64,000 bases of DNA, from the NCBI RefSeq assembly GCF_010974945.1, contig NZ_JAAIVB010000048.1, positions 62,001 through 126,000 of the forward strand, read 5' to 3'. The notes beneath the pieces are model-generated. The model did no database searches and was not told the DNA's origin. It was given only the letters and a program-made list of their open reading frames with translations. Shown here in pieces: positions 9,269-19,318 of this stretch. This stretch comes from Noviherbaspirillum galbum. GTDB lineage: Bacteria > Pseudomonadota > Gammaproteobacteria > Burkholderiales > Burkholderiaceae_D. Numbering within the stretch: position 1 is the stretch's first letter; each line of letters begins with the position of its first letter. Position numbers and translations under genes: made by a program.

Positions 9269-9382
9269 GTGCGGTCCTGGAGATGGATGCCGCAATTATA
9301 AATGACGGCCGTCATCAACTGTCAAATTCTTCAAGGGATGCACGTCCCGTGCGGCAATCGCGACTGGATGCGCCGGACCTTA

Positions 9383-9697
9383 TTAGGCGCGCGTCCTGCC
9401 TGGCCGGCAACTCTCGAGCCATTCCCGTCCGCCTGCATCCAGCGCGGCGGCGATGACGTGCGGCGGAATGCTGTACACCGTTGCCCAGGTGGCGCGGCCA
9501 TCGGCGGCATTCGAAGGAAAGCTCGTCGTCTCGATCGGCCAATGGTACTTGCGCTTCAAGGCCCGGATGATCGCGGCGAGCGTGATGCGCCCGCGCAGCG
9601 GTTCGGCGCCGGTCTGGTCCGCATTTGACAGCAGGACTGCGAGCACCGCGCCGCGGGCGGTATTCGGTCCGGGAAAGATGGGAGGTTTGGCAGGCAT
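9383..9697 (-). CDS. Hypothetical protein with a possible HTH-like core
   Basis: 104 residues starting MPAKPPIFPGPNTARGAVLA. The middle part, ITLAAIIRALKRKYHWPIET, followed by a Tyr-rich stretch, resembles a compact helix-turn-helix with a wing. That is only a visual impression. It has no signal peptide or membrane segment. It stands alone between the PilZ gene and the divergent lipoprotein/peroxidase operon. Coding is supported by GC-rich third positions. Confidence 0.55.
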   Translation of the reverse strand: MPAKPPIFPGPNTARGAVLAVLLSNADQTGAEPLRGRITLAAIIRALKRKYHWPIETTSFPSNAADGRATWATVYSIPPHVIAAALDAGGREWLESCRPGRTRA

Positions 9698-9889
9698 GGC
9701 GCCATTGTAGGGCCTGCCGCCGGCCCGCGAAAAGCAGGCATCGATTAACGCTTGACCTTGCCATCATGGGAAGGCGAACACTGGCAACCGAAACAACTTC
9801 AATCGCTGCCCGCATTCCTCACGGGAAGACGGGAAACCCTGCCTGCGCCGCGTGCTTGCCATGCGGCCAAACCCATACCGGACAAGGAC

Positions 9890-10318
9890 ATGAACATGAA
9901 TCTCCACGCAACGATCGCCTCTCTGGCCGTGTCGGCCGCTCTTATTGGATGCATGACGCCGCCGCAAGATCTGAATCTCGCGACCGAGCGCCCCACGGAC
10001 AAGGGCAAGTACGTCGCCGCCATCAAGCCGGTCTCTGCGCCTATCGTCATCAACAAGATGCATGCATGGGAAATCAAGCTCAACGACGCGGCGGGCGAAC
10101 CCGTCACCCAGGCGCGCATCGCCGTCGGCGGCGGCATGCCCCAGCACGGCCACGGCTTCCCCACCCAGCCGCGAGTGACCCGCGAACTGGAGCGAGGGCG
10201 CTACCTGCTGGAGGGCATGAAGTTCAGCATGCCCGGCTGGTGGGAGCTCAAGCTGGAGATCGATGCGAAGGACGGCAACGATGGCATTACCTTCAATGTC
10301 GTGATCAACCCCGAATGA
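9890..10318 (+). CDS. YtkA/FixH-like lipoprotein partnered with a di-heme peroxidase
   Basis: 142 residues. The signal ends in lipobox LIGC followed by MTPP, so it is probably membrane-anchored on the periplasmic side. The rest is a small immunoglobulin-like beta domain of the YtkA type (WEIKLNDAAGEPVTQARIAV, later GWWELKLEI). It contains a His/Met-rich loop, GGMPQHGHGF, that could bind copper. The stop codon is 29 bp from the peroxidase start, so the two genes form an operon. A second ATG six bases downstream is equally possible. Binding of copper or assistance to the peroxidase is inference. Confidence 0.7.
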   Translation: MNMNLHATIASLAVSAALIGCMTPPQDLNLATERPTDKGKYVAAIKPVSAPIVINKMHAWEIKLNDAAGEPVTQARIAVGGGMPQHGHGFPTQPRVTRELERGRYLLEGMKFSMPGWWELKLEIDAKDGNDGITFNVVINPE

Positions 10319-10347
10319 ACCGCCAACCCGGACGAGGGAGAATCTGG

Positions 10348-11598
10348 ATGAAGATCAACACAATGGCAAGACTCGCCCTGGTCATGCTCGCACTGACGAC
10401 GACGCTGGTGCTGGCCGCGGCGGCCGACCTGAAGGCATTCGACGGATGGAGCGGCGGCGAGATCAGCCTGCTGTCTTCGCTGCACATCAGGCGCCTCGGC
10501 GCGGCGCCGGCCGATCCATCGAACGCGGCCGAAGCCGCGCCGGTCGCCGCAACGGCAGCCGCATTAGGCAAGCAACTGTTCTTCGACAAGCGCCTGAGCG
10601 GCAATGGCCAGGTTGCCTGCGCGTCTTGCCACGCTCCCGAGCGGCAGTTCCAGGATTCCCTTCCCCGCGGGCGCGGCATCGGCGAGGGCATGCGCCGCAC
10701 CATGCCGGTCGTCGGCGCGGGACATGCCGCCTTCCTGTTCTGGGACGGCCGCAAGGACAGTCTCTGGTCACAGGCGCTCGGGCCGCTAGAGGACCCGCTG
10801 GAGCATGGCGGCAACCGCATGGCGTACGCTCGAACGATCGCCGCCCATTATCGTCCGGGCTATGAAGCCATCTTCGGCAAGATGCCATCCCTGGATGGAT
10901 TGCCGCCCGCGGCGGGGCCGTCCGGCAACCCATCGCAGCAAGCTGCCTGGGCAGGCTTGCCGGCGCAACGCCGGGAGGACGTATCGCGTGTTTTCGCCAA
11001 TATCGGCAAGGCCATCGCGGCTTATGAAAAGACGCTCGGCTTCGGACCGTCGCGGCTGGACCGGTATATCGAGGCGGTCGCCACGAGGAACGAGGCCGGC
11101 ATAGACGCGCTGGACAAGCAAGAGAAGGCAGGACTGCGCGTCTTCATCGGCAAGGGCCGCTGCGTGACCTGCCACAACGGGCCGCTGCTGACGGACCAGC
11201 ATTTCCACAACACCGGCATCCCTGCGATCTCCGGCAAGCCCGATCCAGGCAGGTCAGGCGCGATCACCAAACTGCTGCGCGACGAATTCAATTGCCTGGG
11301 CAAGTTCAGCGATGCGAGGCCGGAGCAGTGCGAAGAATTGCGCTTTCTCGCCACCGGCGATCCCGCGATGGTCTCGGCCTTCAAGACGCCGGGCTTGCGC
11401 GGCGTCGCGGCACGCATGCCTTACATGCATGCCGGGCAAAAGGCGACGCTGCGCGACGTGGTCGCGCACTATGACAAGGCGCCCGACGCCGCTCTCGGCC
11501 ATTCCGAACTCAGGCCGCTGGGCCTGACGCCGGCGGAAATCGAAGCGCTGCTGAAGTTCCTGGAAACCTTGGCCAGTCCTATCCTGCAAGCCGAATGA
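10348..11598 (+). CDS. Di-heme cytochrome c peroxidase family protein
   Basis: 416 residues with a Sec signal peptide (LALVMLALTTTLVLAAAA). Two c-type heme motifs are present, CASCH (about 91-95) and CVTCH (about 272-276). The C-terminal PYMHAG supplies the Met expected as axial ligand of the high-potential heme in bacterial cytochrome c peroxidases, whereas MauG has Tyr at that place. It probably reduces H2O2 in the periplasm using a cytochrome or cupredoxin donor. The insert between the hemes is long and includes FWDGRKDSLWSQALGPL, typical of the family. It follows the YtkA-like lipoprotein gene, with a GAGGGAG ribosome-binding site. Confidence 0.88.
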   Translation: MKINTMARLALVMLALTTTLVLAAAADLKAFDGWSGGEISLLSSLHIRRLGAAPADPSNAAEAAPVAATAAALGKQLFFDKRLSGNGQVACASCHAPERQFQDSLPRGRGIGEGMRRTMPVVGAGHAAFLFWDGRKDSLWSQALGPLEDPLEHGGNRMAYARTIAAHYRPGYEAIFGKMPSLDGLPPAAGPSGNPSQQAAWAGLPAQRREDVSRVFANIGKAIAAYEKTLGFGPSRLDRYIEAVATRNEAGIDALDKQEKAGLRVFIGKGRCVTCHNGPLLTDQHFHNTGIPAISGKPDPGRSGAITKLLRDEFNCLGKFSDARPEQCEELRFLATGDPAMVSAFKTPGLRGVAARMPYMHAGQKATLRDVVAHYDKAPDAALGHSELRPLGLTPAEIEALLKFLETLASPILQAE

Positions 11599-11619
11599 GT
11601 CGTCAGCGCGACGCGCCGG

Positions 11620-12552
11620 TCAGTAGCGCCATTGCCATTGAAGCTGGACCTGCTTGTAGCGATAATCCGGTCCGCCGTAGGAGGCGCTCTGGTTATAGCC
11701 CGCCTTCAAGGAAAGAACCTGCGCGTCGGTCATCCGCTTTTCCAGCGACACGTCGAGCAGCCTGGTCGGCGTGGCATCGTCCTCGCCGACGCGTTGCCGT
11801 CCGACGCCCGCAAGCACCACCGCCGTCCAGTCCGCGCTGCGCTTGCGCCAGCCAGCCATGACCATGCTTTCATGGTAACGGTCCGGATTGAAGTACGCGC
11901 GCCTGCCTTCGTCGCCTTCGCTGCGGAACCAGCGATAGCGCGCCTGGACCGTGAAGCCGCTGTCGAGGAAGGGCTGGTAGATGAGCCTGAGCCTGCCGTG
12001 CAGGCGTTCGTTACCGTCGGAAAAGGATTGATGCCCGAGCAGCGCCACCCCGGTCAGGTGCGCATTGAGCCCATGCTCCAGGCTTGCGCCGAAGAAGTTG
12101 ACGTGGATGCCCTGGTCGAGCGCGGCCGCCGTTTCCACGAAATCGCGATTGGCGAATGCTTCCCAGCTCGTGGCGGGACCGAGCGTGCCATGGTAGGTGG
12201 CATCGAAGGTCGCGAGATTCTTGCCATGCTGCGACAGCACTCCCGCTTCTCCCTGCCAGTAGGAGCCCGCAGCCGTGTCCTTGCCCTGTCCAAGCAGCAG
12301 GACTTGCTGACCGCTCCGGTTCCAGCCGTCCTGCTCGAACCAGTGCAGGCGCCCGCCGATGCCGACACGATTGCGTTCCTGGCATGGCGTGAGCCAATAG
12401 GAAGCGCCGGCGCGGCGCGTATCGAAATGTTCGCTGTCGCTCGCCACGAACGCCTGCGCGTCGACCTGCCCGGCGGGCGCACGCTCGGCGCACACCTGCG
12501 CGATGGCGCTGCCCTGCGCGAGCGCCAGTACCACGAGCCAGCCATGCTTCAT
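11620..12552 (-). CDS. YaiO-like outer-membrane beta-barrel protein
   Basis: 310 residues with signal peptide MKHGWLVVLALAQGSAIA. About a dozen amphipathic beta-strands rich in Tyr, Trp and Gly follow, and the protein ends WQWRY with a C-terminal aromatic residue, as in outer-membrane barrels. Its ATG overlaps the stop of the upstream glycosyltransferase in an ATGA, so the pair is translationally coupled. The arrangement matches the E. coli yaiP (GT2) and yaiO (barrel) neighbourhood. A role in export or display of a polysaccharide is inferred. Confidence 0.7.
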   Translation of the reverse strand: MKHGWLVVLALAQGSAIAQVCAERAPAGQVDAQAFVASDSEHFDTRRAGASYWLTPCQERNRVGIGGRLHWFEQDGWNRSGQQVLLLGQGKDTAAGSYWQGEAGVLSQHGKNLATFDATYHGTLGPATSWEAFANRDFVETAAALDQGIHVNFFGASLEHGLNAHLTGVALLGHQSFSDGNERLHGRLRLIYQPFLDSGFTVQARYRWFRSEGDEGRRAYFNPDRYHESMVMAGWRKRSADWTAVVLAGVGRQRVGEDDATPTRLLDVSLEKRMTDAQVLSLKAGYNQSASYGGPDYRYKQVQLQWQWRY

Positions 12553-13967
12553 TTGGTCCCCCAGGTCTTCTTGAGCTTGAGCAGCTCGGACACGTAGCCA
12601 AGGCAGCACGCCGGCTGCAGCAGCAGGCTGTATGCCAACGTGTAAAGCAGGAAACCCTGCCGGTTGCGCCTTACCTTCAGGCCCATGCGGTCAAACAGCT
12701 CCTTGCCGTTCCTGAACATCAGGTAGTTGATGATGAAGGTCAGCGGCAGCAGGGCGAGCGTCATCGGTCCTGCGATCCAGTAGCATCCGAAGCAGGCCAG
12801 CACGATGCCGGGAATGAAGGCCACGGTGTAGATCAGGTCGAGGAAGGGAAACAGCACGTTCCAGTAAATGAAGGCCGTGGCCATCCGCCGCGTCGTCAGG
12901 ATCTGCGGATGGCACTTGAATGCTTCGAGCATGCCGCGGGACCAGCGCTGCCGCTGGCGCACGAAGATCGACAGCGTCTCCGGCACGTTCGTGAACAGCA
13001 GCGCATCCTCGCAATGCCCGATGCGGTATCCCGCCTTGAGCATCGCCCAGGTCAGGACGATGTCCTCGCCGACGCAGTTCGGCCAGCCGCCGACTTCACG
13101 CAGCACCCGCCTGCTGTAGAGGGAAAAGGCGCCTTGCGCGACGAGCGTGCCATGGAACAGGGATTGGATGCGCTTGATGGCGGCGATGCCATGGAAGTAA
13201 TCCCATTCCTGCATCTTCGTTATCCAGTTGCGGCGTGAATTGCGCACCAGCACGCAGCCCGCCACCGCGCTCGTCTTGCAGGGATCGGTCATGTAGCGCT
13301 CGACGATGTTCTTCAGCGCGTCCTTGTGCAGGTAAGAGTCGCCGTCGATGGTCACCACGATTTCATAACTCGCTTCACCCAGGCCAACGTTCAGGGCGCG
13401 CGCCTTGCCGATGTTTCGCCGCAGGTCGATCAGTCTCAGCCAGCGGTAATCCTTTCTCGCCGCGCGAACGAGTGGTCCGGTATTGTCGGTCGATCCATCG
13501 TTGATCACGATGACCTGCAGCACGCCAGGATAGTTTTGCTTCTCGATGCTCTCCAGCGTGGACAGGATGTTCGCCTCTTCCATGTATGCCGCGATCAGGA
13601 TCGTCAGTTCAGGATAGGGCAGGTCCAGCGGCTTTCGCGGCGGCCGCCGGTCCAGCAGGAGCGACACAACGAGGAAGGCATTCATGAAGCCGGGGATGAT
13701 GGCGATGCCGAACACCACGAGGTAGGCAGGCAGGGTGCCGATGTGCGTGGCGAGTTCGTCTATCCAGCCTTGTCCGAAGTACCAGGAAAACAAGGTCCAT
13801 GAGAGGGAAAAGGCCCACGCCAGGACGAACTTGTTCCGGACGGGGATGTAACGTCGAGACGGGACCGCGGCAGGCGGCGGGGCAACGATCGCCTCTTCGG
13901 GCAGCAGGAGGGGAACGGCACTTGTCTCGATGTCTTCGGAAATGCGTAACGCTGCAGAATTTCTCAT
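12549..13967 (-). CDS. Processive family-2 glycosyltransferase (BcsA/PgaC/YaiP-like)
   Basis: About 472 residues. Two N-terminal membrane helices are followed by a GT2 domain. Its motifs include ILIAAYMEEANI, VINDGSTDNT, TIDGDSYLH (DxD), GEDIVLTW and QRQRW (the QxxRW of processive synthases). Three or four C-terminal membrane helices follow. It probably polymerises a hexose or N-acetylhexosamine at the inner membrane and threads it through itself. No PilZ or c-di-GMP-binding domain and no deacetylase gene are present. ATG at 13967 is chosen over an in-frame GTG at 14003; neither has a strong ribosome-binding site. It overlaps the following barrel gene by 4 bp. Confidence 0.85.
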   Translation of the reverse strand: MRNSAALRISEDIETSAVPLLLPEEAIVAPPPAAVPSRRYIPVRNKFVLAWAFSLSWTLFSWYFGQGWIDELATHIGTLPAYLVVFGIAIIPGFMNAFLVVSLLLDRRPPRKPLDLPYPELTILIAAYMEEANILSTLESIEKQNYPGVLQVIVINDGSTDNTGPLVRAARKDYRWLRLIDLRRNIGKARALNVGLGEASYEIVVTIDGDSYLHKDALKNIVERYMTDPCKTSAVAGCVLVRNSRRNWITKMQEWDYFHGIAAIKRIQSLFHGTLVAQGAFSLYSRRVLREVGGWPNCVGEDIVLTWAMLKAGYRIGHCEDALLFTNVPETLSIFVRQRQRWSRGMLEAFKCHPQILTTRRMATAFIYWNVLFPFLDLIYTVAFIPGIVLACFGCYWIAGPMTLALLPLTFIINYLMFRNGKELFDRMGLKVRRNRQGFLLYTLAYSLLLQPACCLGYVSELLKLKKTWGTK

Positions 13968-14163
13968 TGAGAACCAGGTCGGCACACCGAAAAGCTTGTG
14001 CACAATTTGTTGTTGTTAAGCACGAATAGATAGTGAGGGAAAGCATTAGTTCCTCTGCGAAACGACCATATGTCGATGCTTTCTTCGTGGCGAAAGTGCC
14101 TCAAGCAGGAAGAGGGTTTGCTGTCTTACAATCGGATCTGATAAAACATGACCGTCCTTCAAC

Positions 14164-14649
14164 ATGACGCTGATCGCGCCTATCCATGCCATCGACCCGC
14201 CTCTCCTTCGCCTTGTCGCGCAGGCCGATGCCTACATGCTCGCCTTGTATCCGGCAGTCGCCCCCCACCTGACGGACCCGGCAACGCTGCTGCAGGGCGA
14301 AGGCTTGTTCGTGGGAGCGTATGTCGATGAAGAACTTGCTGGCTGCGGCGCGGTACGCATGAAGTACGACGAAGCGGGGCACGCGGCATTCGGCGAGGTG
14401 AAGCGCATCTTCGTCGACTCCCGCTTCCGGGGACGAGGAATCAGCAAGGCGATCATGGACGTTCTGGAACGGCACCTGGTCGACCATGGGATCGGCCTGG
14501 TGCGGCTCGAAACCGGAGTGCGGCAGCCGGAGGCGCTGGGCTTGTATCGCAAGCTTGGCTATCGGACATGCCAGCACTTCGGGCCAGGGCCTGCGGATCC
14601 CTTGTCGGTGTATTTTGAAAAACTGCTGGATCTATCTTTGAAGACCTAA
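14164..14649 (+). CDS. GNAT-family N-acetyltransferase
   Basis: 161 residues with the GNAT acetyl-CoA motif FVDSRFRGRGISKAIMDVLE and the motif-B strand GLYRKLGYRTC. It is similar to small stand-alone acetyltransferases of unknown acceptor. It is monocistronic and divergent from the glycosyltransferase operon across about 200 bp in which I see no other gene. Confidence 0.85.
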   Translation: MTLIAPIHAIDPPLLRLVAQADAYMLALYPAVAPHLTDPATLLQGEGLFVGAYVDEELAGCGAVRMKYDEAGHAAFGEVKRIFVDSRFRGRGISKAIMDVLERHLVDHGIGLVRLETGVRQPEALGLYRKLGYRTCQHFGPGPADPLSVYFEKLLDLSLKT

Positions 14650-14752
14650 AGCCACGAGAGGCCGCGCCATTTGCGCCCGCAAGGCCATCCATCCGATCGT
14701 TTCCAGCATGCCCCGCCACGCACGCTAACCCGCGTCATCCCCGCCTAACGCT

Positions 14753-14780
14753 GTCATTCCCGCGAAGGCGGGAATCCCAT
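14753..14780. repeat. dRS3-like 20-bp inverted repeat, copy 1
   Basis: Contains ATTCCC-N8-GGGAAT (14756-14775) with 8-bp arms ATTCCCGC/GCGGGAAT around GAAG, flanked by GTC on the left and CCCAT on the right. Three more copies occur in the window. The pattern equals the neisserial dRS3 consensus; dispersal in this genome is inferred from the copies seen. Confidence 0.75.
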
Positions 14781-14940
14781 TTCCCCAGGCTAGCCTCGCC
14801 TCTTGAAACTCAACACCCCCTCTCAACCTCCCTCAAGTCAAAAAAGAACTATTCCACGAAAGCCGCAGTCACACTGGAAACAATGTCCGTTCAACAAACA
14901 CAAACGGACGACCTGAGTCTCCTTGCCGGAAGATCCTCAC

Positions 14941-17520
14941 ATGCGCAATTCATCTCAGCACCATGAGCACGCCAAGCATCCTGAACATCCTGCGAACGCC
15001 AGTCACGACAAGCTGGATGGCCAGGTCCATGTGCGCGGCGCGCGCGAACACAATCTGAAGAACATCGACCTCGACATCCCCCGGAATGCCCTCGTCGTCT
15101 TCACCGGCATTTCCGGTTCGGGGAAATCGTCGCTGGCGTTCGGCACCTTGTATGCCGAGGCGCAACGCCGTTACCTCGAATCGGTGTCGCCCTACGCGCG
15201 GCGGCTGTTTCACCAGATGCCCGTGCCGGAGGTGGATCGCATCGAAGGCTTGCCGCCCGCGATCGCGCTGCAGCAGCAACGCGGCGCGCCGACCACACGC
15301 TCATCGGTTGGCAGCGTCACCACGCTGTCGAATTCGCTGCGCATGCTCTACTCGCGGGCCGGTGATTACCCTCGTGGCCAGACGCTGCTCTATGCCGAGT
15401 CGTTCTCGCCGAACACGCCGGAGGGCGCGTGCCCGACCTGCCACGGACTGGGCCGTGTCTACGAAGTGACCGAGCATTCCATGGTGCCCGACGACACCCT
15501 GACCATCCGGGAACGCGCCGTTGCCGCCTGGCCTACCGCGTGGCATGGCCAGAACCTGCGCGACATCCTGACCACGCTGGGCATCGACGTCGATACGCCG
15601 TGGCGCGACCTGCCGAAGAAGGAACGGGACTGGATCCTGTTCACCGAGGAGCAGCCTGTCGTTCCCGTCTATGCCGGATTCACCCGCGAGGAAGTGCGGC
15701 GCGCGCTCAAGCGCAAGGACACGCCGAGCTACCAGGGCACCTTCACCGGCGCGCGGAAATATGTCCTGGATACCTTTGCCAATACCGAAAGCCCGTCGAT
15801 GAAGAAGCGGGTGCTGCAGTACATGGTCAGCACCGGCTGTCCCTTGTGCAAGGGCAAGCGACTGCGGCTCGAAGCCTTGTCCGTCACGTTCGCCGGGCAT
15901 GACATCACCGATTTCTCCCGGCTGCCGCTCAAGCGGCTGGCGTCCATCCTGCAACCGTATGCGGATGCGCGCGCGCCCGGATGGGACAAGCTTGCGGCAA
16001 GGAATCCCGAAAAGGCGATCGTGACCCAGCGGATCGCGGCCGACCTGGTGGCGCGCCTGTCGGTCCTGCTGGAACTGGGCCTGGGCTACCTGAGCCTGGA
16101 ACGCAGCACGCCTACGCTTTCTCCCGGAGAGCTGCAGCGCCTGCGGCTCGCGACCCAGGTGCATTCCAGCCTCTTCGGCGTGGTGTACGTGCTGGACGAG
16201 CCTTCCGCCGGCCTGCATCCGGCGGACACCGAGGCATTGCTGCGGGCGCTGGATCGCCTGAAGGCGAGCGGCAATTCTCTGTTCGTGGTGGAGCATGCGC
16301 TGGACGTGATCCGGCATGCCGACTGGATCGTGGATGTCGGTCCCGACGCCGGCGAGGGCGGCGGCCAGGTCCTGTACAGCGGTCCTCCTGCCGGATTGCA
16401 GAAGGTTGCCGGTTCGCATACGCGGCGCTACCTGTTCGCGGTGCCGGCGCCCGAGAGGCGGGCGGTGCGCCCGCCTCAAGGCTGGCTGAGGCTGGCCGGC
16501 GTGACGCGCAACAACCTCGACCGCCTGGACGCCGCCTTCCCGCTGGGGGTGCTGACGAGCGTGAGCGGCGTCTCCGGCTCGGGAAAGTCCAGCTTGGTCA
16601 GCCAGGGCCTCGTCGAACTGGTGACGCGGGAACTTGGCCAGGAGATCGCGGCGGAAGCGGAAGAGGGCGATGCGGTGGAGCATGCGCCGGCCGCGGCGCC
16701 CGCCGCGCTCGAGGGACGCATCGTGGAAGGCATGGACCGCATCGATCGGCTGGTGCGCGTGGACCAGAAGCCGATCGGCCGCACGCCGCGCTCCAACCTC
16801 GCGACCTACACCGGCTTGTTCGATCACGTCCGCAAGCTGTTCGCCGCCACGCGTGCCGCACGGGCGCGTCATTATGATGCCGGCCGCTTCTCGTTCAACG
16901 TCGCCAAGGGCCGCTGCGCCAATTGCGAGGGCGAAGGGTTCGTCATGGTCGAGCTGCTGTTCCTGCCCAGCGTTTACGCGCCATGCCCTGTCTGCCACGG
17001 AACCCGCTTCAACGCCAAGACGCTGGAGGTGACTTACCGCGACAAGAACATCGCTGACGTGCTTGCCATGACGGTGGATGCGGCCTGGCATTTCTTCGAG
17101 GAAGAAGCCACCATCCGGCGTTCCCTCCAGACACTGCGGGAAGTCGGGCTGGGATACCTGCGACTCGGGCAGCCCGCCACCGAGCTGTCGGGAGGCGAGG
17201 CGCAGCGCATCAAGCTTGCCACGGAACTGCAGCGCGCCTCCCGCGGCAGGACGCTCTACGTCCTCGATGAACCGACCACCGGATTGCATCCGGCGGACGT
17301 CGACAAGCTGGTGGCCCAGCTCCATCGCCTCGTCGATGCCGGCAACACCGTCATCGTGGTGGAACACGACATGCGGGTGCTGGCCGCGAGCGACTGGATC
17401 GTCGACATCGGACCGGGGGCCGGGGACGAGGGAGGCAAGGTCGTGGCCGCCGGCGCGCCGGAAACGATCGCCGCTTCGGCGCGCAGCCGCACGGCGGGCT
17501 TCCTGAAGAGAATCCTGTGA
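14941..17520 (+). CDS. UvrA-like excinuclease ATPase (short, UvrA2-type)
   Basis: 859 residues, against about 940 for canonical UvrA. Two ABC ATPase modules are present. Walker A motifs are [20 protein letters not shown] and [14 protein letters not shown]. Signature motifs are [12 protein letters not shown] (variant) and [12 protein letters not shown]. Walker B is [11 protein letters not shown] and [11 protein letters not shown]. Zinc-binding CxxC pairs include CPTC, CPLC, CANC and CPVC. The length and variant first signature fit UvrA2 paralogues, linked in some species to resistance to DNA-binding drugs and without a full UvrB-binding region. The N terminus has six His within about 20 residues, which is unusual. 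ATG at 14941 follows a GGAAG site. No uvrB or transporter partner is adjacent. Confidence 0.85.
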   Translation: MRNSSQHHEHAKHPEHPANASHDKLDGQVHVRGAREHNLKNIDLDIPRNALVVFTGISGSGKSSLAFGTLYAEAQRRYLESVSPYARRLFHQMPVPEVDRIEGLPPAIALQQQRGAPTTRSSVGSVTTLSNSLRMLYSRAGDYPRGQTLLYAESFSPNTPEGACPTCHGLGRVYEVTEHSMVPDDTLTIRERAVAAWPTAWHGQNLRDILTTLGIDVDTPWRDLPKKERDWILFTEEQPVVPVYAGFTREEVRRALKRKDTPSYQGTFTGARKYVLDTFANTESPSMKKRVLQYMVSTGCPLCKGKRLRLEALSVTFAGHDITDFSRLPLKRLASILQPYADARAPGWDKLAARNPEKAIVTQRIAADLVARLSVLLELGLGYLSLERSTPTLSPGELQRLRLATQVHSSLFGVVYVLDEPSAGLHPADTEALLRALDRLKASGNSLFVVEHALDVIRHADWIVDVGPDAGEGGGQVLYSGPPAGLQKVAGSHTRRYLFAVPAPERRAVRPPQGWLRLAGVTRNNLDRLDAAFPLGVLTSVSGVSGSGKSSLVSQGLVELVTRELGQEIAAEAEEGDAVEHAPAAAPAALEGRIVEGMDRIDRLVRVDQKPIGRTPRSNLATYTGLFDHVRKLFAATRAARARHYDAGRFSFNVAKGRCANCEGEGFVMVELLFLPSVYAPCPVCHGTRFNAKTLEVTYRDKNIADVLAMTVDAAWHFFEEEATIRRSLQTLREVGLGYLRLGQPATELSGGEAQRIKLATELQRASRGRTLYVLDEPTTGLHPADVDKLVAQLHRLVDAGNTVIVVEHDMRVLAASDWIVDIGPGAGDEGGKVVAAGAPETIAASARSRTAGFLKRIL

Positions 17521-18834
17521 TCAGTGATCGTGGTGCAGGTAGCTCGGCTGGCGCGGCAGGCGCAGGCTGACCAGGAAGGCGACGACCATCATTGCCGTCA
17601 CGTACCAGTAGAACGCGGATTCATGGCCAATCGACTTCAGGCCGAGGGCGACATATTCCGCGCTGCCTCCAAACAAGGCGTTGCCGACGGCATAAGCGAA
17701 GCCGACGCCCAGCGCGCGCACTTCGACGGGAAACATTTCCGCCTTCACGATGCCGCTGATGGAGGTATAGAAACTCACGATGGCCAGCGCCAGCGTAATG
17801 AGGAAGAAGGCCACGGTGGGGCTGGAATTGTGCGCGAGCGCCGTCAGGATGGGCACCGTCGCCACCGCGCCGAGCGCCCCGAACAGCAGCATGTTGGTAC
17901 GGCGCCCGATGCGGTCGGAAAGCGCGCCGAACACCGGCTGCAGGCACATGTACACCAGCAGGCAGAGCGTCATGATTTCGCTGGCCTTCTTGATCGGCAT
18001 GCCGGCGGTGTTCACCAGGTACTTCTGCATGTAGGTCGTGAAGGTATAGAACACCAGCGAGCCGCCGGCGGTGTAGCCGACGACCGTCAGGAAGGCGGGA
18101 AGATGTTCCTTGAACAGGCTGCGCATGCTGCCTGCCGCCTTGCTGCTGCGCGCTTCCGACGTCGTGGTTTCGTGCAGCGTGCGCCGCAGCAGCAGGGCGA
18201 TGACCGCCGTGATGGCGCCGATGACGAATGGAATGCGCCATCCCCATGCCTTGAGCTCGGCTTCGCTCAGGAATTGCTGCAGCACCAGCACCACCAGCAC
18301 GGCCAGGAGCTGGCCGCCGATGAGGGTGACGTATTGAAAGGAGGAAAAGAAGCCGCGCCTTCCGCGCAGGGCGACCTCGCTCATGTAGGTTGCGGTGGTG
18401 CCGTATTCCCCGCCCACGGACAGGCCCTGCAGCAGGCGGGCCACCAGCAGCAGGAAGGGCGCCATGGCGCCGATGCGGTCGTAGGTCGGCAGGCAGGCGA
18501 TCAGGAGCGATCCGCCGCACATCATCAGCACGGACACCACCATCGACGTCTTGCGCCCCTTTCTGTCGGCAAGCCGTCCGAAGAACCATCCTCCGATGGG
18601 GCGCATGAGGAAGCCGGCCGCGAACACGCCGGCGGTATTCAGCAGCTGCGCGGTCTGGTCCGACTTGGGGAAGAACGACGGCGCGAAGTAGATCGCGCAA
18701 AAGGCATATACGTAGAAGTCGAACCACTCCACCAGGTTGCCCGACGATGCGGCGACGATGGCAAAGATGCGCTTGCGGGTTTCTTCGGCGGTGTAAGACG
18801 GCTTGGCTGCGCCGTCGGTAAGGGTTTGTGCCAT
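17521..18834 (-). CDS. MHS-family MFS transporter (KgtP-like)
   Basis: 437 residues with 12 predicted membrane helices. The metabolite:H+ symporter signature is clear: [20 protein letters not shown] at the first helix and [16 protein letters not shown] in loop 2-3, with [13 protein letters not shown] in helix 4. Closest characterised relatives import alpha-ketoglutarate, citrate or other carboxylates. It is convergent with uvrA2, with abutting stops. About 200 bp separate it from the next, divergent gene. The substrate is uncertain. Confidence 0.87.
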   Translation of the reverse strand: MAQTLTDGAAKPSYTAEETRKRIFAIVAASSGNLVEWFDFYVYAFCAIYFAPSFFPKSDQTAQLLNTAGVFAAGFLMRPIGGWFFGRLADRKGRKTSMVVSVLMMCGGSLLIACLPTYDRIGAMAPFLLLVARLLQGLSVGGEYGTTATYMSEVALRGRRGFFSSFQYVTLIGGQLLAVLVVLVLQQFLSEAELKAWGWRIPFVIGAITAVIALLLRRTLHETTTSEARSSKAAGSMRSLFKEHLPAFLTVVGYTAGGSLVFYTFTTYMQKYLVNTAGMPIKKASEIMTLCLLVYMCLQPVFGALSDRIGRRTNMLLFGALGAVATVPILTALAHNSSPTVAFFLITLALAIVSFYTSISGIVKAEMFPVEVRALGVGFAYAVGNALFGGSAEYVALGLKSIGHESAFYWYVTAMMVVAFLVSLRLPRQPSYLHHDH

Positions 18835-19034
18835 GGCGTCCTCCGGTTCCAGCTTGTTCTACTCCGGAACGGGGATTTAGTTTCCACAATCCGCATCCGT
18901 AATGAGCCGCTGCAATCGACTTGTCTTCAGGAAACGCCAAGGAGACCCCGCCGGATTGTCCTACCGTCAAAGGCTGCTGCTTTTCGTAGAACCGATTCCA
19001 TCTGGACTTGTCTGGCTTCGAAAGCAGGAGACTG

Positions 19035-19277
19035 ATGATGGACAGAGAATCGATTTTCAATGCGCTGAGCCGCATGACCGGCCCCAAGGTCGATCATTTC
19101 AGCATGTGCGAGCTGTATGCCGCCACCCTGGCCGACATCGCCGAACGCGTGTCCAATGACGAGATGCGCAGGTTGCTGCTGATCGGCGCCTATCTCTTTG
19201 ACCGGGAAACCTCGGGCAACGAAACAGACATGGCCGAACATGCCCGTTGGGGCGGCAGGCTCAGGCTGGTGCAGTGA
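19035..19277 (+). CDS. Small hypothetical protein
   Basis: 80 residues starting MMDRESIFNALSRMTGPKVD. It is largely alpha-helical and acidic, with one Cys and no signal peptide. A CAGGAG ribosome-binding site precedes the ATG at a good distance, and a second ATG follows immediately. It is convergent with the DUF4865 gene. I do not recognise a family. Confidence 0.55.
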   Translation: MMDRESIFNALSRMTGPKVDHFSMCELYAATLADIAERVSNDEMRRLLLIGAYLFDRETSGNETDMAEHARWGGRLRLVQ

Positions 19278-19318
19278 CGTCGCCGGGGATGCCGCGCGTC
19301 GCCCCGGGCGCGCGATAC

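Noticed and set aside
15301..17367. Long open frame antisense to the uvrA-like gene (about 690 codons).
   Set aside because: Composition is typical of a GC-rich shadow frame; no domain pattern is visible, while the sense frame has complete ABC motifs.
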